A stretch of DNA of 14,249 nucleotides from UBA1067 sp050874585 (GTDB lineage: Bacteria; Verrucomicrobiota; Kiritimatiellia; RFP12; UBA1067), in NCBI GenBank assembly GCA_050874585.1, contig JBNMKZ010000064.1, positions 1 to 14,249 of the forward strand, written 5' to 3'. Below the pieces are notes generated by a model. It was not told where the DNA came from and did not search any database. It saw nothing but the letters and a program-made list of their open reading frames with translations. Position 1 is the first letter of the stretch, and every line of letters begins with the position of its first letter. This document shows, piece after piece, positions 13,150 through 14,249 of this stretch. The translations under genes and the position numbers were made by a program.

Positions 13150-13950
13150 ATGAATGATCTGGAACGGCGGCTTTTCGTTGTCCATCAAGGCCTGATCTCG
13201 CAATGGTGCGTGGGTTCGGATGGCGACTTGGACTGCGTGACTTGCAACGGTCTGCGAGAAGTTCCCTTCGATGCCGCGCATTCGGCAGAAGGGTGGAGGC
13301 AATGGGCCGAAGACGAACAGGTTTCTTCGGATGCTCGCTTCGACGCGATCTTTCTCTCGGACGATCCCAATGCATTCGCCGATTTGCCGTCTTATTTCAC
13401 GGCAGAAGGGCAGGGGCCCAGCCGTTGGACGGTCGAGCTGCTGAAGAAGATCGCTTCGGAGCCCGAATTCTCGGAAGTGGCGATTACGCTTATGCAAGAA
13501 GGCGCGGAGTGTGCGCTTCCGGTTTCGGAGGGGCGCTCCTGCCCGCCGCTTCGCTTGGCGGTCAAGGCTTCGCTGTCGTTTAATCTGCCGACCGGGACGG
13601 GGAAGCCCGTTTCAGCGGCAGACCACGACCGGGACATGAGGGGCGCCGGGAAGGATGAGAGGTCGAAGCCTGCAAGCGAATCCGCGGCATGCGCCGACAG
13701 TTACGGCGACAAGAAAGCCCTTGCGCTGAAGGTTGGCGATGCTGTCAACGCTCAAATCGCCGTTGCCGCGCCCGCCCGCGGCTGCTATTACGCGAAAGCG
13801 GTGGATTTGGACGATCTCATCAAGATCAAGATGGCGGCGTTGCCCAAGAGAATCCCCTTCGCGGAGGGGGGCGTGGTCGTATTAAAGGTCATTGCCGTTG
13901 AGAACGGTTGTGTAACTTACGCATTTGCGTCATACACTTGCGTATACTAG
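13150..13950 (+). CDS. Soluble protein of unknown function
   Basis: This 266-residue protein has no TM segment or signal peptide. It has a first half rich in Asp, Glu, Trp and Phe, a polar low-complexity joint (about 150-180, with RDMRGAGKDERSKPASES), and a beta-rich C-terminal part from about 190 with alternating Val/Ala/Ile that could be a small barrel. A DCVTC motif occurs near the N-terminus. GAGGAAG (13136-13142) lies 7 nt before the ATG, overlapping the previous stop, so it is co-transcribed. I recognise no family and no catalytic motif. Confidence 0.75.
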   Translation: MNDLERRLFVVHQGLISQWCVGSDGDLDCVTCNGLREVPFDAAHSAEGWRQWAEDEQVSSDARFDAIFLSDDPNAFADLPSYFTAEGQGPSRWTVELLKKIASEPEFSEVAITLMQEGAECALPVSEGRSCPPLRLAVKASLSFNLPTGTGKPVSAADHDRDMRGAGKDERSKPASESAACADSYGDKKALALKVGDAVNAQIAVAAPARGCYYAKAVDLDDLIKIKMAALPKRIPFAEGGVVVLKVIAVENGCVTYAFASYTCVY

Positions 13951-14011
13951 AAGAGAAGGACATGGAATCGCCACGTCAATGGGAACGGGCCGAAGATAAA
14001 AGGAGTAACGT

Positions 14012-14249
14012 ATGGCATTGCTAAAACGAGTGAACGACAGGAAAATCGCGGCAAAACAGGCCGAGGAGGCGCGGCATCCGATTGTGAAGCTGGGCGCGGA
14101 CCGCAATGTGCGCGAGGCGTATTTCGGCGGGCTCGCTTTTGCGGCGGTCGCCAACGACGATGCGATTGACGACGACGAGCGGCGGCGGTTGGTCGGGCTG
14201 GGCTCGTCGTTGGAGCTGCCGTCTGACGAGGTCGAACAGACGTTGCGCA
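14012..14249 (+). CDS. TerB-like protein, 3' end beyond the window
   Basis: Only the first 79 residues are visible, and the frame runs off the edge. A basic, Ala-rich start (1-30) is followed by a helical stretch (about 35-79) of the form YFGGLAFAAVANDDAIDDDE, then RRRLVGLGSSLEL. An Ala-rich helix leading into A-(N/D)-D-x-x-I-D-x-x-E and then a leucine-rich helix is the hallmark of the TerB/DjlA-N helical fold, whose acidic residues can bind metal. TerB proteins belong to tellurite-resistance and related stress or defence modules. AGGAG (14001-14005), 6 nt before the ATG, fixes the start. What follows the TerB-like part cannot be seen. Confidence 0.7.
   Translation, partial: MALLKRVNDRKIAAKQAEEARHPIVKLGADRNVREAYFGGLAFAAVANDDAIDDDERRRLVGLGSSLELPSDEVEQTLR

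Noticed and set aside
12598..13497. 299-codon minus-strand frame
   Set aside because: It spans two plus-strand genes with good ribosome binding sites and has a random Arg/His-rich composition.
13962..14024. 20-codon open frame with a GAAGAGAAGGAC upstream, overlapping the TerB-like start
   Set aside because: It is too short to support; it could be a leader peptide, but no attenuator structure or biased codons are visible.

Overview
The window reads as a GC-rich bacterial chromosome segment, most likely from the PVC group (Verrucomicrobiota, Kiritimatiellota or Lentisphaerota). The evidence is a Minf_1886-type protein (a family described from Verrucomicrobia and Planctomycetes), a Ser/Thr kinase carrying a degenerate SUMF1/FGE-like C-terminal domain, and an RNP-type RRM protein with an RGG tail. 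Species cannot be set from sequence alone.

Layout. Positions 1-992 hold no convincing protein gene. They contain an 18-bp palindrome at the left edge, an array of three 14-bp palindromes at exact 22-bp spacing (254-311), a GC-rich block that can fold into several hairpins including an H-type pseudoknot (about 766-885), and the promoter of the RRM gene. The RRM gene (993-1394) ends in a clean intrinsic terminator. Immediately after it, an extended -10 promoter drives what appears to be a leaderless, tightly packed five-gene operon at 1473-5811: Minf_1886 protein, 12-TM flippase-like protein, RsgA-type GTPase, membrane-anchored metallophosphoesterase, ECF-type sigma factor. Two junctions are 4-nt ATGA overlaps. 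The RsgA protein lacks the usual C-terminal zinc domain. A convergent minus-strand Ser/Thr kinase (5834-7717) ends 22 bp from the sigma gene and also looks leaderless, with the same TGnTATAATAC-N5-ATG arrangement.

From 7856 to the right edge all genes are on the plus strand, closely spaced, with a lower-GC stretch inside. The order is two paralogous small four-cysteine proteins, a three-TM protein, a tiny two-TM protein, a 1072-residue HerA/FtsK-type ATPase with a long Ser/Thr/Gly-rich linker, a protein with an amphipathic and hydrophobic N-terminus, an unrecognised soluble protein, and the start of a TerB-like protein cut by the window edge. I recognise individual domains, but not the set as a described system. 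It is the best candidate here for something new: a membrane-associated, ATP-driven apparatus possibly related to TerB-type stress or conflict modules. That functional reading is inference.
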